From assembly GCA_964514215.1 (NCBI GenBank), contig CAZEPW010000053.1, forward strand, positions 1-26,012: DNA of 26,012 nt. Reading direction: 5' to 3'. Shown one piece after another: positions 15,305-23,538 of this stretch (position 1 is the stretch's first letter; each line of letters begins with the position of its first letter). Below the pieces are notes generated by a model. That model saw only the letters and a program-made list of their open reading frames with translations, searched no databases and was not told the origin of the DNA. Position numbers and translations under genes: made by a program. Origin of the DNA: CAYQUC01 sp964514215 (GTDB lineage: Bacteria; Pseudomonadota; Gammaproteobacteria; UBA6429; Thiohalophilaceae).

Positions 15305-16243
15305 ATGAACGTTTTATTAGCTAATCCACGGGGTTTCTGTGCTGGTGTTGATCGCGCCATTGGAATTGTTGAAACTGCTTTAGACATGTTTGGCGCTCCT
15401 ATCTATGTTCGACATGAAGTGGTGCATAATCAATATGTTGTTGAATGCCTGAAAATGAAAGGAGCTATTTTTGTTGAAGAGATAGCGGAAGTTCCTAAAC
15501 AATCGATTGTCATTTTTAGTGCCCATGGTGTATCGCAAGAGGTTCGGATCCAGGCTGAACATAAAGATCTTAAAGTTTTTGATGCAACTTGTCCTTTAGT
15601 AACCAAAGTTCATATGGAAGTAACAAAGTTTAGTCAGGCCGGTCATGAATGTATTTTAATTGGACATGCTGGACATCCGGAAGTTGAAGGTACGATGGGG
15701 CAGTATGATACGAGTTTAGGTGGCAAAATGTATCTTGTCGAAAATGTTGATGATGTACAGGCTTTAGTGGTCACTAATCCAGGTAACCTTGCTTTTGTTA
15801 CTCAAACGACATTATCCATGGATGACACTGCGATGGTTATTGATGCCTTGCGCGCTAGGTTTAATAATATTAAAGGCCCTCGGAAAGATGATATTTGTTA
15901 TGCGACTCAAAATAGACAAGATGCTGTTAAGCAACTTGCCAATAAATGTGATGTGGTGTTAGTTGTTGGTTCACCAAATAGCTCTAATTCTAATCGCCTT
16001 AGGGAAGTTGCTGAACGATTAGGAACACCTGCGTATTTAATTGATAATGAAACCGAATTACAACAAGCGTGGTTTGAAAATAAAAATAATATTGGTTTAA
16101 CTGCGGGAGCCTCTGCGCCGTGTTTATTAGTCGAAAATGTTATCGACAAATTACAACTATGGGGCGCTAAAGAGATAGATCAAATTAATGGTATTTCCGA
16201 ACGGGTAGTATTTTCTTTACCCAAAGAACTACAGCAAAACTAA
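15305..16243 (+). CDS. ispH: 4-hydroxy-3-methylbut-2-enyl diphosphate reductase
   Basis: IspH makes isopentenyl and dimethylallyl diphosphate in the last step of the MEP pathway, using a 4Fe-4S cluster. The 312 residues begin MNVLLANPRGFCAGVDRAI; the three cluster cysteines are Cys12, Cys96 (in DATCPLVTKVH) and Cys198 (in CYATQNRQ). SAHGVS, GHPEVEGT and TAGASAP are also present. ispB in this window uses the isoprenoids made here. It ends the ribF operon and is convergent with pilE, with a stem-loop and T run between them. Confidence 0.97.
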   Translation: MNVLLANPRGFCAGVDRAIGIVETALDMFGAPIYVRHEVVHNQYVVECLKMKGAIFVEEIAEVPKQSIVIFSAHGVSQEVRIQAEHKDLKVFDATCPLVTKVHMEVTKFSQAGHECILIGHAGHPEVEGTMGQYDTSLGGKMYLVENVDDVQALVVTNPGNLAFVTQTTLSMDDTAMVIDALRARFNNIKGPRKDDICYATQNRQDAVKQLANKCDVVLVVGSPNSSNSNRLREVAERLGTPAYLIDNETELQQAWFENKNNIGLTAGASAPCLLVENVIDKLQLWGAKEIDQINGISERVVFSLPKELQQN

Positions 16244-16300
16244 TTTATTAAATACCTTTGTTCGGTATAATAAAAATGTTAATACAATATGATAAGCCTA

Positions 16301-16344
16301 ATGTTTTAACTTTGGATTCCGGCTTAAACACTACCGGAATAACG
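16301..16344 (+). repeat. Dispersed stem-loop repeat, copy 2
   Basis: This is the partner of 2126-2170. The palindrome here is perfect: ATTCCGG (16316-16322) and CCGGAAT (16334-16340) with an 11-base loop. Both copies share ATGTTTT upstream of the stem, although they lie in unrelated contexts 14 kb apart. Confidence 0.6.
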
Positions 16345-16351
16345 TTTTTTT
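16316..16351 (+). terminator. Probable terminator of the ribF-ispH operon
   Basis: The perfect 7-bp ATTCCGG/CCGGAAT stem is followed, after AACG, by seven T. It lies 72 bases after ispH and before the convergent pilE. The element seems to serve as a terminator in this place. Confidence 0.6.
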
Positions 16352-16365
16352 ATACCTATCTCAGG

Positions 16366-16803
16366 TTAAGTACCACTCCAACAACGTGCTAATGTTCCGT
16401 TACCATTGCTTGAGGTAAAAAACTTTTGCCCTAAGTTATTAATTGATATTGTAGTACAATCTTCATCAACGCTAGCCGCATTTGTTCTTGTTACCGATAG
16501 TGTATAAGTTGAGGCTGTTTGAGCTGCGATGGATACTGTAAATCGATTATTGGCAGAATTTACGAATGCTGCTGGAATGGAGCAAAGTGTATAGACACCG
16601 CCACGATCTCGTCCACAGGCTTCAAATTCTTGAACGGCAATCATCAGTGCACTAACACCTTCTGCACGCAAGCCTTTGTCTTGTTGGCTACCAAACTGAT
16701 TAAAGGCAATTATCGCTAGAATAGCAACAATTGCAACGACCATCATTAATTCAATGATGGTCATGCCTTGTTGTGTTTTTTGGTTGTGTATTGGTCGTTT
16801 CAT
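16366..16803 (-). CDS. pilE: Type IV minor pilin PilE
   Basis: PilE is a minor pilin that links the PilX/PilY1 tip complex to the growing type IVa pilus. The 145 residues start with a short basic leader ending in Gly13, cleaved by the prepilin peptidase before Met14; mature Glu5 (Glu18) and the hydrophobic helix (TIIELMMVVAIVAILAII) follow. Two cysteine pairs are likely: the CGRDRGGVYTLC loop and the C-terminal DEDC...ARCW. It is the last gene of the minor pilin operon, 18 bases after pilY2. Assignment as PilE rather than a major pilin rests on position; the family is certain. Confidence 0.88.
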   Translation of the reverse strand: MKRPIHNQKTQQGMTIIELMMVVAIVAILAIIAFNQFGSQQDKGLRAEGVSALMIAVQEFEACGRDRGGVYTLCSIPAAFVNSANNRFTVSIAAQTASTYTLSVTRTNAASVDEDCTTISINNLGQKFFTSSNGNGTLARCWSGT

Positions 16804-16821
16804 AATTTTTGTTTAATTAAG

Positions 16822-17154
16822 TTATAGTGCTTGTACCCAGATTTCTGAAATGGTGTTTTTTCCTTTATATCTAGAGAATTTAAATTCAATTTTCATTTTG
16901 GGCGTTAATTTTTTAACGTTGATATATTTACTACCTTTAAAACCATAAACTTTTACGGAATTTGAAAGTTTATATGCAACACCATTAATGCTGATATCAC
17001 GTTTATTCTGATTTATTAATGTGATGTTACCAGCTAGCTTATTTTCGGCAACAGTTGAGGGTACTGAAAATTGTACGGCATTAGCCGTACTGGATGTTAG
17101 TGGCAATAATATACTGTTAACCATTATTGCCATTATAAAAAATGATTGTTTCAT
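16822..17154 (-). CDS. pilY2: PilY2-like small secreted protein
   Basis: The 110-residue product has a signal peptide (MKQSFFIMAIMVNSILLPLTS, about 26 residues, cleaved near TANA|VQF) and a small beta-rich mature domain with VAYKLSNSVKVYG and a C-terminal EIWVQ. The short length, the hydrophobic-then-basic strands and the near-terminal IWV resemble PilY2/TapY2-type proteins as I remember them. Its place between pilY1 and pilE is exactly that of pilY2 in Pseudomonas aeruginosa. AGAGGA stands well placed before the ATG. The molecular role of PilY2 is poorly known; it is thought to help pilus assembly. Naming rests mainly on synteny. Confidence 0.7.
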   Translation of the reverse strand: MKQSFFIMAIMVNSILLPLTSSTANAVQFSVPSTVAENKLAGNITLINQNKRDISINGVAYKLSNSVKVYGFKGSKYINVKKLTPKMKIEFKFSRYKGKNTISEIWVQAL

Positions 17155-17174
17155 TTTATAATCCTCTTTTTAAA

Positions 17175-20100
17175 TTATCGTAGTTGTCGCCAAGAATGAC
17201 GTCGATTGGCTCCAGCAGGACTTTTTTCAGTCATTACTTGCACTGTGCCAGCAGAAGTTGTCATGATTTTTTTATCTGTTTGTTCGCCAGCTAAAATAGT
17301 TGGACTACTTAACTTACCATCATAACGTCGGCCTGCAGGATTTTTGCTGGGAGTTGATTCGTCATTATCATCGTCATCAGAATCAAAGCTATTTACTTTA
17401 CCATCACCGGTTAAATCAAATACTGAGAATTGTGGTGCACTACCATCGCGAGCATCCAATTCCATTAACCAACTTACGCCACCAAAGTCACAGGTTGCAG
17501 AAGAGGGGGTATTGGTGACGAAAATAATATTTTTGCCTCGTTTCACTGCTGTGCTAATTTGTCGTTCACCAAGGTCGGGTAATACTAAAAACCAGTTTTG
17601 AGCGCTATTATTACCGTTGGTTGAAACATTTCGGATGAATGACGTCTGTGTATTACCGGTATCATCTGTTAAGGTTAATGATTTTTCTTGGGTTACGGTT
17701 TGTTTGGTAAAACCGGTGAGCGTGCTATAAGTTGAGCCATCGTCTTTATCGATGACACCGTAGAAATGTTCTTGAATTGTAGCATTAGTTGAATTTGCAT
17801 CGGAAACATCGAGATAGCGGCCTGTTCCAAAGTATAATTGAAATCCACCAACGCCTGAGTTTGATACAATTGGACGAGTTGTGATGGGTTGGCGATTACC
17901 CAATTCGTCTTGTGCAATAAATAATGGGATTGGTGTACTCCCTGATTTATTTGCAATATCCCATTTTGTTGCCAGTTTATCAGTAACATCAAACTTCCAC
18001 ATATTGCCTAATAGATCGCCACCATAGATATAGTCAGCAATTTTATCACCATCGATATCAACCGGTGTAACGGATCCGATACCATTGGGGGTGCCGACAG
18101 ATCCTTGTTTGGTATCAATTTTAACGTAGTCAGTGGTTTTCCATGAGCCACCTGTGCCAGTAGGTCCTTCAAGAAACACAATGAATAATGCGGCATTACC
18201 AGTGGTACTTGCTGTTCCATCTGCTTCAGAATTGTTATATCCATTACCGAATACCGCTGCCCATTTATTGTTATGCATGCGTACTATCGCAGCGCGACCG
18301 TAAGTATAACCTAAGTCTGCATCATCTGAGTCGGTAAATTCCCAGTTAACAACCTTGCTGGGTGTTGCAAAATCATTTGGGTCTGATACATCTAACGCAA
18401 ACATTCCTTGACCGCCTTTATTTAAGCTACCAACTAAAATACTAGCCCATTGAGTTCCAACAAAGGCATCAATGACATTTGGCGAACCATCAACATAAAA
18501 TTTATGAGTATATGTTGTGGATGTGTAGTCATTTAAGTTTTGTATGACTTCTGCAGGAAGGTAGGCAAATTTTTCAAGTCCTGTGACGGCATCTACCGCA
18601 TGTAACATGCCATCATTTGCACCAAAGTAGACCATTGGGGCTCGATTTTTGTTTGCAGGTTTATTTATGAAAGCAGAGTACTCACAGCCAGTACAATTTT
18701 CTGGTATGGTTGTGCTGCCGTCACCCCATTTATCAGGGTATAGGTTATTGGGTGGGCCAACATATAAAGGTTGCGAATTAACGATGGTGCCTAAAACACT
18801 TATTCGGTCTCTTAAATCTTTGACGCCAAATGCACAGGTACCTGTTGTATTTGATACTTCGCAATCTTGATCGCCTCTTATGTAGTTTAATACTTTTTCA
18901 CGTTCGGCATTTGTTGCGCCAAGGCTATTAAGTTGCGTTGCTGTTAGTGTTGAAGTGCTTGGTGCTGTGGTCCAGTTAAAGCTCACGGCATTGCTACCAT
19001 TAAAGCTATGAATGTTACGTGCACTTGGAGCTGGAATTAAGCTACCTGCATCCCAAATTGATCCTGAAGGTCCGCTGCCTCCGGTAAGCAAGTTGCCACT
19101 GACAGGATCAATTTTATAATAAAGTAATTGACCCGAGGCATTACCACTATTATAACGTCCAAAGTAGATGCCTGTATCACTACTAACAAAACCAGAGCTG
19201 GCAGCAACGGCGGCTGATGCACTGGTGCGTCCTTGAATATTAATTAATGCACTGGTTAATGCTGCAGTTAAACCTGCGGCATTACTGGCTTGAAAATATT
19301 GTCCATCACCATATTGGGCGGCATCTTGTAACATTTGGTTATTGAGTGCAAAACCCACTGTAAAGGTGACAAGATTTTGTAAAGGATAGTCTGCTGAGTC
19401 GAAGCTTTTACCTGCGCTGTCAACATCTGGCGCTTTTCGTAAATCAAGATCGAAACCTAATTTGGCCATATCGTCTAAGTATAACGAAAAACCTTCAGCA
19501 GACTGAGTGCTTGCTGGTTGGAAACCATCTGAATATTGCGGTATGGTGCTGGAATTAAAATCGGCCTGAGTTGTTACTGGAGAAAGGTTATCATAGTCGG
19601 GTAATGCACCATTTGGTAAATCGGGATCAACATTAGGAAATGAGGTATCTTGAGTTGGATAACCATCGGTGACGACAATAACGTAATTTTTTTGACAACG
19701 CTCTGTTATTGGGCTGGTGTAGTTGACATTATTATCAGTAAAAGATTGAAGTCCTCGAAAATAACGAGTGACTTCATAATAAGTTTCACCTAATGGTGTC
19801 CAGCTATTTGCTGTTAGTGCGTTTACTGCTGTTGTTACGGTTGCTTTAGTTGGAGTACAGGCAACATCAATCGTTCCGGGGTCGGTTACATCAAAAGTTT
19901 GTAAACAAAAATTCATATTATTTGAGCTATTGATAACATTAACTGTTACATCTCGCGCAACGTTCATTCGAAAATCATTTGGAATGACGCCTGTTAAATC
20001 TTGGCCGCCACCAGCTGTGTCGTAGGTGTTAAGCAAATATAAAAAATAATTACCGGTTATCCAGGTGTTAGCGCCGTTTGGTGTGGGTAAAATGATGCAA

Positions 20101-20426
20101 CGATCATTGCCGCCAACTATACCAGGTGCAAATCCGGCAGGGCAGCCTGCATATGCCACAGCGTTTAACTGGGCGGTGGTATAAGTGTTGGCGTTAATGG
20201 CTCCCCAACCTGATTGAGGGTAAGTTATGGTTGGGTCGTATCCTGCATCCCAGATTAAATTTCTCATGCTTCCGGAGTCATCCAATATAAACATTATATT
20301 GGGTTTACTAAAGGTTGTTACCGTGAGCGGTGAATCTGGAATACTCAACGTGGCAGCACTAGCCGGTTGCAATAATCCAAAACTAAGCAAACTACAGATA
20401 ATTAATTTTTTAATGTCATATTTCAT
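17175..20426 (-). CDS. pilY1: Type IV pilus tip adhesin and biogenesis factor PilY1
   Basis: PilY1 sits at the pilus tip with the minor pilins, promotes extension and adhesion, and takes part in surface sensing. The 1083 residues start with a signal peptide (to about residue 24, ASAA). A von Willebrand A domain follows, with its metal site DDSGSM at about residue 48 and a later VIVVTDGYPT. The C-terminal half is the PilY1 beta-propeller, with YFGANDGMLHAVDA and WASILVGSLNKGGQG. The calcium loop DIDGDKIADYIYGGD lies near residues 788-802, and a second calcium-type loop, DLTGDGKVNSFDSDDDD, near 1002. The gene lies 36 bases after pilX and 20 before pilY2. Confidence 0.95.
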   Translation of the reverse strand: MKYDIKKLIICSLLSFGLLQPASAATLSIPDSPLTVTTFSKPNIMFILDDSGSMRNLIWDAGYDPTITYPQSGWGAINANTYTTAQLNAVAYAGCPAGFAPGIVGGNDRCIILPTPNGANTWITGNYFLYLLNTYDTAGGGQDLTGVIPNDFRMNVARDVTVNVINSSNNMNFCLQTFDVTDPGTIDVACTPTKATVTTAVNALTANSWTPLGETYYEVTRYFRGLQSFTDNNVNYTSPITERCQKNYVIVVTDGYPTQDTSFPNVDPDLPNGALPDYDNLSPVTTQADFNSSTIPQYSDGFQPASTQSAEGFSLYLDDMAKLGFDLDLRKAPDVDSAGKSFDSADYPLQNLVTFTVGFALNNQMLQDAAQYGDGQYFQASNAAGLTAALTSALINIQGRTSASAAVAASSGFVSSDTGIYFGRYNSGNASGQLLYYKIDPVSGNLLTGGSGPSGSIWDAGSLIPAPSARNIHSFNGSNAVSFNWTTAPSTSTLTATQLNSLGATNAEREKVLNYIRGDQDCEVSNTTGTCAFGVKDLRDRISVLGTIVNSQPLYVGPPNNLYPDKWGDGSTTIPENCTGCEYSAFINKPANKNRAPMVYFGANDGMLHAVDAVTGLEKFAYLPAEVIQNLNDYTSTTYTHKFYVDGSPNVIDAFVGTQWASILVGSLNKGGQGMFALDVSDPNDFATPSKVVNWEFTDSDDADLGYTYGRAAIVRMHNNKWAAVFGNGYNNSEADGTASTTGNAALFIVFLEGPTGTGGSWKTTDYVKIDTKQGSVGTPNGIGSVTPVDIDGDKIADYIYGGDLLGNMWKFDVTDKLATKWDIANKSGSTPIPLFIAQDELGNRQPITTRPIVSNSGVGGFQLYFGTGRYLDVSDANSTNATIQEHFYGVIDKDDGSTYSTLTGFTKQTVTQEKSLTLTDDTGNTQTSFIRNVSTNGNNSAQNWFLVLPDLGERQISTAVKRGKNIIFVTNTPSSATCDFGGVSWLMELDARDGSAPQFSVFDLTGDGKVNSFDSDDDDNDESTPSKNPAGRRYDGKLSSPTILAGEQTDKKIMTTSAGTVQVMTEKSPAGANRRHSWRQLR

Positions 20427-20462
20427 TTGGATTTCTCCAGTTGTAAAGTTTAATTCTTAAGA

Positions 20463-21071
20463 TTAATTCCAGCGTTTTGAAACTGTTGTCTGAATGACAG
20501 CTTCAGATAGATTGGTTGAACCTGTTCCTCTTGCAGTCATTCGATAATATGTTGTTCCTGTTGGGTTTGAGGTTATCCCGATATCGATACTGTCTTGTTC
20601 GTATTGTTGCCACTCTATTACTATTCGAGGATCAACTAATACATTTTGAAGCTTTGCAGGAACAGGCGTGCAGCAAAATTCATAGGCATTGGTATCCCAC
20701 CAAGCTTGATTAAATACCGCAGTTTCTTCCCACCATTCGTTTGAATAAGTGTTGACTAAAATATTTTTACCATTGGTCTTATCTTGGCTGTATATACACC
20801 GATCATTATTATCGCAATCTACTAGTAATAGCGGAGCTTCTAGTGGTTGAGCACGTAGCCATTCTTGTTCGCGACGAATTAAGGTATCCGCGGCATTAAA
20901 TGCTAATGTTGCATCACCCATATTGGTTGCCATTCTTTGTTGTAGTAAGTTAGTGCTCATGGCTCCAACGCCTAATAATGTAAGTGAAAAAAGTAAAATC
21001 AGGCCAATAATAAGTACGGCACCATTTTGTGTTTTCATTCGGTATAAATTTGTGATGGAATTTATTTTCAT
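20463..21071 (-). CDS. pilX: Minor pilin PilX
   Basis: PilX is a minor pilin of the type IVa tip complex. I start it at ATG 21071 (MKINSITNLYRM), which has GAGA upstream and gives 202 residues. The frame is open further, but that longer version would overlap pilW by about 60 bases and begins with non-pilin residues. The leader ends NG, followed by AVLIIGLILLFSLTLLGVGA, then QRMATNMGD, the typical PilX start. There is no Glu at mature position 5, in contrast to the other four pilins here; the GspK-type pseudopilins also lack it. A CCTPVP pair and other cysteines lie in the globular part. Confidence 0.9.
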   Translation of the reverse strand: MKINSITNLYRMKTQNGAVLIIGLILLFSLTLLGVGAMSTNLLQQRMATNMGDATLAFNAADTLIRREQEWLRAQPLEAPLLLVDCDNNDRCIYSQDKTNGKNILVNTYSNEWWEETAVFNQAWWDTNAYEFCCTPVPAKLQNVLVDPRIVIEWQQYEQDSIDIGITSNPTGTTYYRMTARGTGSTNLSEAVIQTTVSKRWN

Positions 21072-21090
21072 GGTTATGTTCTCATTAAAA

Positions 21091-22182
21091 TTAGGGTGTT
21101 CGGTTACGAAGGTTGATTGTTGTTGTATAGGCTTGTCTAATCCGATAATCATTTGCTGGTGGTGTCACGGTGGCACCGTCCCATTGGTAGGTTCGTGTGC
21201 GGTTGGATACGTTATTACTGCGCATTAATAATCGGATGCGTAAATTGACGACGCTAGACCAAAAAGTATTACCATTGTTTAATGGGTTGGTGCCTAAATT
21301 ATCTATTTCTGTAGCGGTTAAATAAGTATCGGCACCAATGTTTTCAATATCGCTGTCTTGTACAAAATCCAAATCAACACCGTAGTCAATTAACATGGAT
21401 TCCACATTGTCGGCTATCTGATTTTCAAAAACACCATAAGCACCACCTTGATTAAATAGCCCTCGTACATATAGACTGGGATTATTTGAAATAGGGTCGG
21501 TTTTTATAAAATAAGTATCTCGTTTTAATTTTATAATTTTTGCATCGGTGCTATAAATTTTACTTAGTTTATTGGTCGTGTTTCCTGCATTACTATGGCT
21601 TAGTGTTACGGTTTCGTTCGCACTTGAGTTATTTGGGTTATTGGTGATCTTGAAAATATCTGCTCGTTCACAATCGGTGATCATTACGACTTCATTTTGC
21701 TGAAAAGCACAGCTACTGATAATTTGAACGTTGGCATTATTGGGGTCGGTGTTTCCTGTTAGGTGACCACCACAACTTGAACCTCGACGTAGTGTTAATG
21801 CATCAGTGTTGGTTACAACATTGGTTGAGGCGGATGGAAATGGAGGATTGATAGCACCGCCAGAATTTGTATGTCCTAAAATAAAATTATTTGAGCTGAA
21901 GTCGACACCACCGAGTTCATTTGGGTTTAATAAAATACTATTTGGTGTTAGTAGGGATAAATTTTTACAACCAATATATCCTGCATTTCTAATTTCTTTA
22001 GTTAACACATCTAAGGCATAACGCGCATTTTCTTGTAAACGTCCAAATTCGTCTTGTACGAAATAGGTTTTTTTAGTGTTACTGTAAATTGACCCTACGC
22101 CAACTAATAAAATTGAACTGATGGCCATGGCTATCATTAGCTCTATTAAAGTAACACCAAATATTTTATTGTGATTCATCAT
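21091..22182 (-). CDS. pilW: Minor pilin PilW
   Basis: PilW is the largest minor pilin of the tip complex. Mature protein begins after Gly in NKIFG|VTLIELMIAMAISS, with Glu5 present. YALDVLTKEIRNAGYIGC follows, a strongly conserved PilW feature, and the C-terminus has an AYTTTINLRNR segment typical of the family. Several ATG codons stand at the start; ATG 22182, six bases after GAGA, is preferred over 22194, giving 363 residues. It is 19 bases before pilX. Confidence 0.92.
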   Translation of the reverse strand: MMNHNKIFGVTLIELMIAMAISSILLVGVGSIYSNTKKTYFVQDEFGRLQENARYALDVLTKEIRNAGYIGCKNLSLLTPNSILLNPNELGGVDFSSNNFILGHTNSGGAINPPFPSASTNVVTNTDALTLRRGSSCGGHLTGNTDPNNANVQIISSCAFQQNEVVMITDCERADIFKITNNPNNSSANETVTLSHSNAGNTTNKLSKIYSTDAKIIKLKRDTYFIKTDPISNNPSLYVRGLFNQGGAYGVFENQIADNVESMLIDYGVDLDFVQDSDIENIGADTYLTATEIDNLGTNPLNNGNTFWSSVVNLRIRLLMRSNNVSNRTRTYQWDGATVTPPANDYRIRQAYTTTINLRNRTP

Positions 22183-22221
22183 AATATTTCTCATTAAATA
22201 ATATTTCTATTGATAATAAAT

Positions 22222-22761
22222 TTAAGGTTGCATTTCGTATTGAATGCATTTTAATGTGTTTGCAGCAAGGGGATCACAAAGTGGAAATCCGAATCCATCG
22301 ACTGCAAAAGCTGCACCTATATTGTCTTCGTCCCATGACACGGTGATAATGTAAGCCGAACCGGAACGACGCACGGTTCCTTGACCATTAGGAAGAACCC
22401 GGGCGTTTTCGGTATTCCACATGCCGATATCCCGTATTGCGAGTTGAGTTGGGTTACAACCAGCTGACGGTAATTTAGTTTGGATATTACAGTTACTATA
22501 AGCTGGAATACCTGATAACTGGTTATAGGCGTTATCGCCACCATCTGCGTTTAGTTTATTGCCTTTTGTGTTGGAGCGTATTCGTTCAGCAAAATCATAA
22601 ATTTGTGCCGTTGCAACAGTTCGCATATAGGCCGTATTACTGCTTCTAATCGAATTACCTTGTAGACCGGCAAGTCCTAATACACCAACGGATAGAATCA
22701 CTAAGGAGATTAGAATTTCTATCATGGTGAAACCCGAATTAAATTTAGTTGTTGTTAACAT
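22222..22761 (-). CDS. pilV: Minor pilin PilV
   Basis: PilV is a minor pilin needed for efficient pilus assembly. The leader MLTTTKFNSG is cleaved before FTMIEILISLVILSVGVLGLAGLQ, whose GVLGLAGLQ end is the usual PilV hallmark. Mature Glu5 is present. Cysteines near Asn-Cys-Asn, AGCN, LCDP and KCIQ could form disulfides in the globular part. The length, 179 residues, is normal. It lies 21 bases after fimU and about 40 before pilW. Confidence 0.93.
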   Translation of the reverse strand: MLTTTKFNSGFTMIEILISLVILSVGVLGLAGLQGNSIRSSNTAYMRTVATAQIYDFAERIRSNTKGNKLNADGGDNAYNQLSGIPAYSNCNIQTKLPSAGCNPTQLAIRDIGMWNTENARVLPNGQGTVRRSGSAYIITVSWDEDNIGAAFAVDGFGFPLCDPLAANTLKCIQYEMQP

Positions 22762-22782
22762 AGAGCAACTCTCTTTAAAATT

Positions 22783-23292
22783 TTATGGACATGAAATTTG
22801 ATTGGCTACTTCGACTCGACCAATTGGAAATAATCGGAGTGATTTGCCGTAGTTGCCGGTACGATTGGTCTGACATAACACAAAAGTTTCGCCGGCATTA
22901 ATCGTGACGTTTGAACGACCATTTGGTGTAAAAATAACTCTATTGGGAACAGCTCCTGAGCCTAAAAACGTTGTTGTTGTTCCTAGTGAGGCAACAACGC
23001 GAAGCAGTTCAGAAGCTTGTGCTGTGCCGCTATTATCTGAATCGATATAAACTTGCCAACCACTTTGCCATTTATTGGTGCCATCAAGTGTTTCAACTGT
23101 AATATTTCGTACTCTGCGAATTGCTTCACTACGGGCATACTGTAAGTTTGCCGATAAATTATTTATTTGATTAACCAGTCGATTATTATCAGAATATCCG
23201 GTCATTTGAGGAAATGCGATCGCAGCCAAGATCCCAAATACCGCGACGGTTATTAATAGTTCGACAAGGGTGAAACCAGAATATTTTTGCAT
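22783..23292 (-). CDS. fimU: GspH/FimT-type minor pilin (FimU/FimT)
   Basis: This is the first gene of the minor pilin operon. MQKYSG is cleaved before FTLVELLITVAVFGILAAIAFPQM, with mature Glu5. It is followed by NNLSANLQYARSEAIRR, the conserved helix of the GspH/FimT family, and a beta-rich domain ending with Cys residues that may pair. The length is 169. In P. aeruginosa both fimU and fimT stand here; this window has only one such gene, so whether it acts as FimU (pilus tip) or FimT (DNA uptake in natural transformation, shown for Legionella) is unresolved; the position favours FimU. Confidence 0.85.
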   Translation of the reverse strand: MQKYSGFTLVELLITVAVFGILAAIAFPQMTGYSDNNRLVNQINNLSANLQYARSEAIRRVRNITVETLDGTNKWQSGWQVYIDSDNSGTAQASELLRVVASLGTTTTFLGSGAVPNRVIFTPNGRSNVTINAGETFVLCQTNRTGNYGKSLRLFPIGRVEVANQISCP

Positions 23293-23419
23293 TTTTGTTA
23301 CCTAACATTATGCATATCCTTTGCGAAAAATTTCTTATGTTAAATTTATAGCGTGTGCTTGAATCTTTGTCGCGTTTACTCCGATGTGCTGCATAATTAA
23401 TCAGATAAAGTGACTTTAA

Positions 23420-23433
23420 GGCACAAAAAGTGC
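23420..23433 (+). promoter_or_regulatory. Near-match to a sigma-54 promoter
   Basis: GGCAC at 23420-23424 and TGC at 23431-23433 give a GG-N10-GC layout close to the sigma-54 consensus, pointing towards thiO. It is also part of a GCAC-N5-GTGC palindrome, so it may instead be a repressor site for either divergent gene. No activator site is recognised. Confidence 0.25.
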
Positions 23434-23538
23434 GTATTTTGTAGCAATTTGACGTTATTTCAGCAATTACGGCGTTTTTTGTTTAAAAACATAAGTAGTT
23501 ATTTATAATAGTATTTTTATTTTAGAGTGGTATTGTTG

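Noticed and set aside
17300..17601. Plus-strand open frames inside pilY1
   Set aside because: They are shadows of a long, well-supported gene on the other strand.
21072..21152. Longer N-terminus for PilX
   Set aside because: It overlaps the end of pilW and adds residues unlike any pilin leader; a ribosome site precedes ATG 21071.
23293..23538. TPP riboswitch before thiO
   Set aside because: The conserved CUGAGA and related boxes are not seen.
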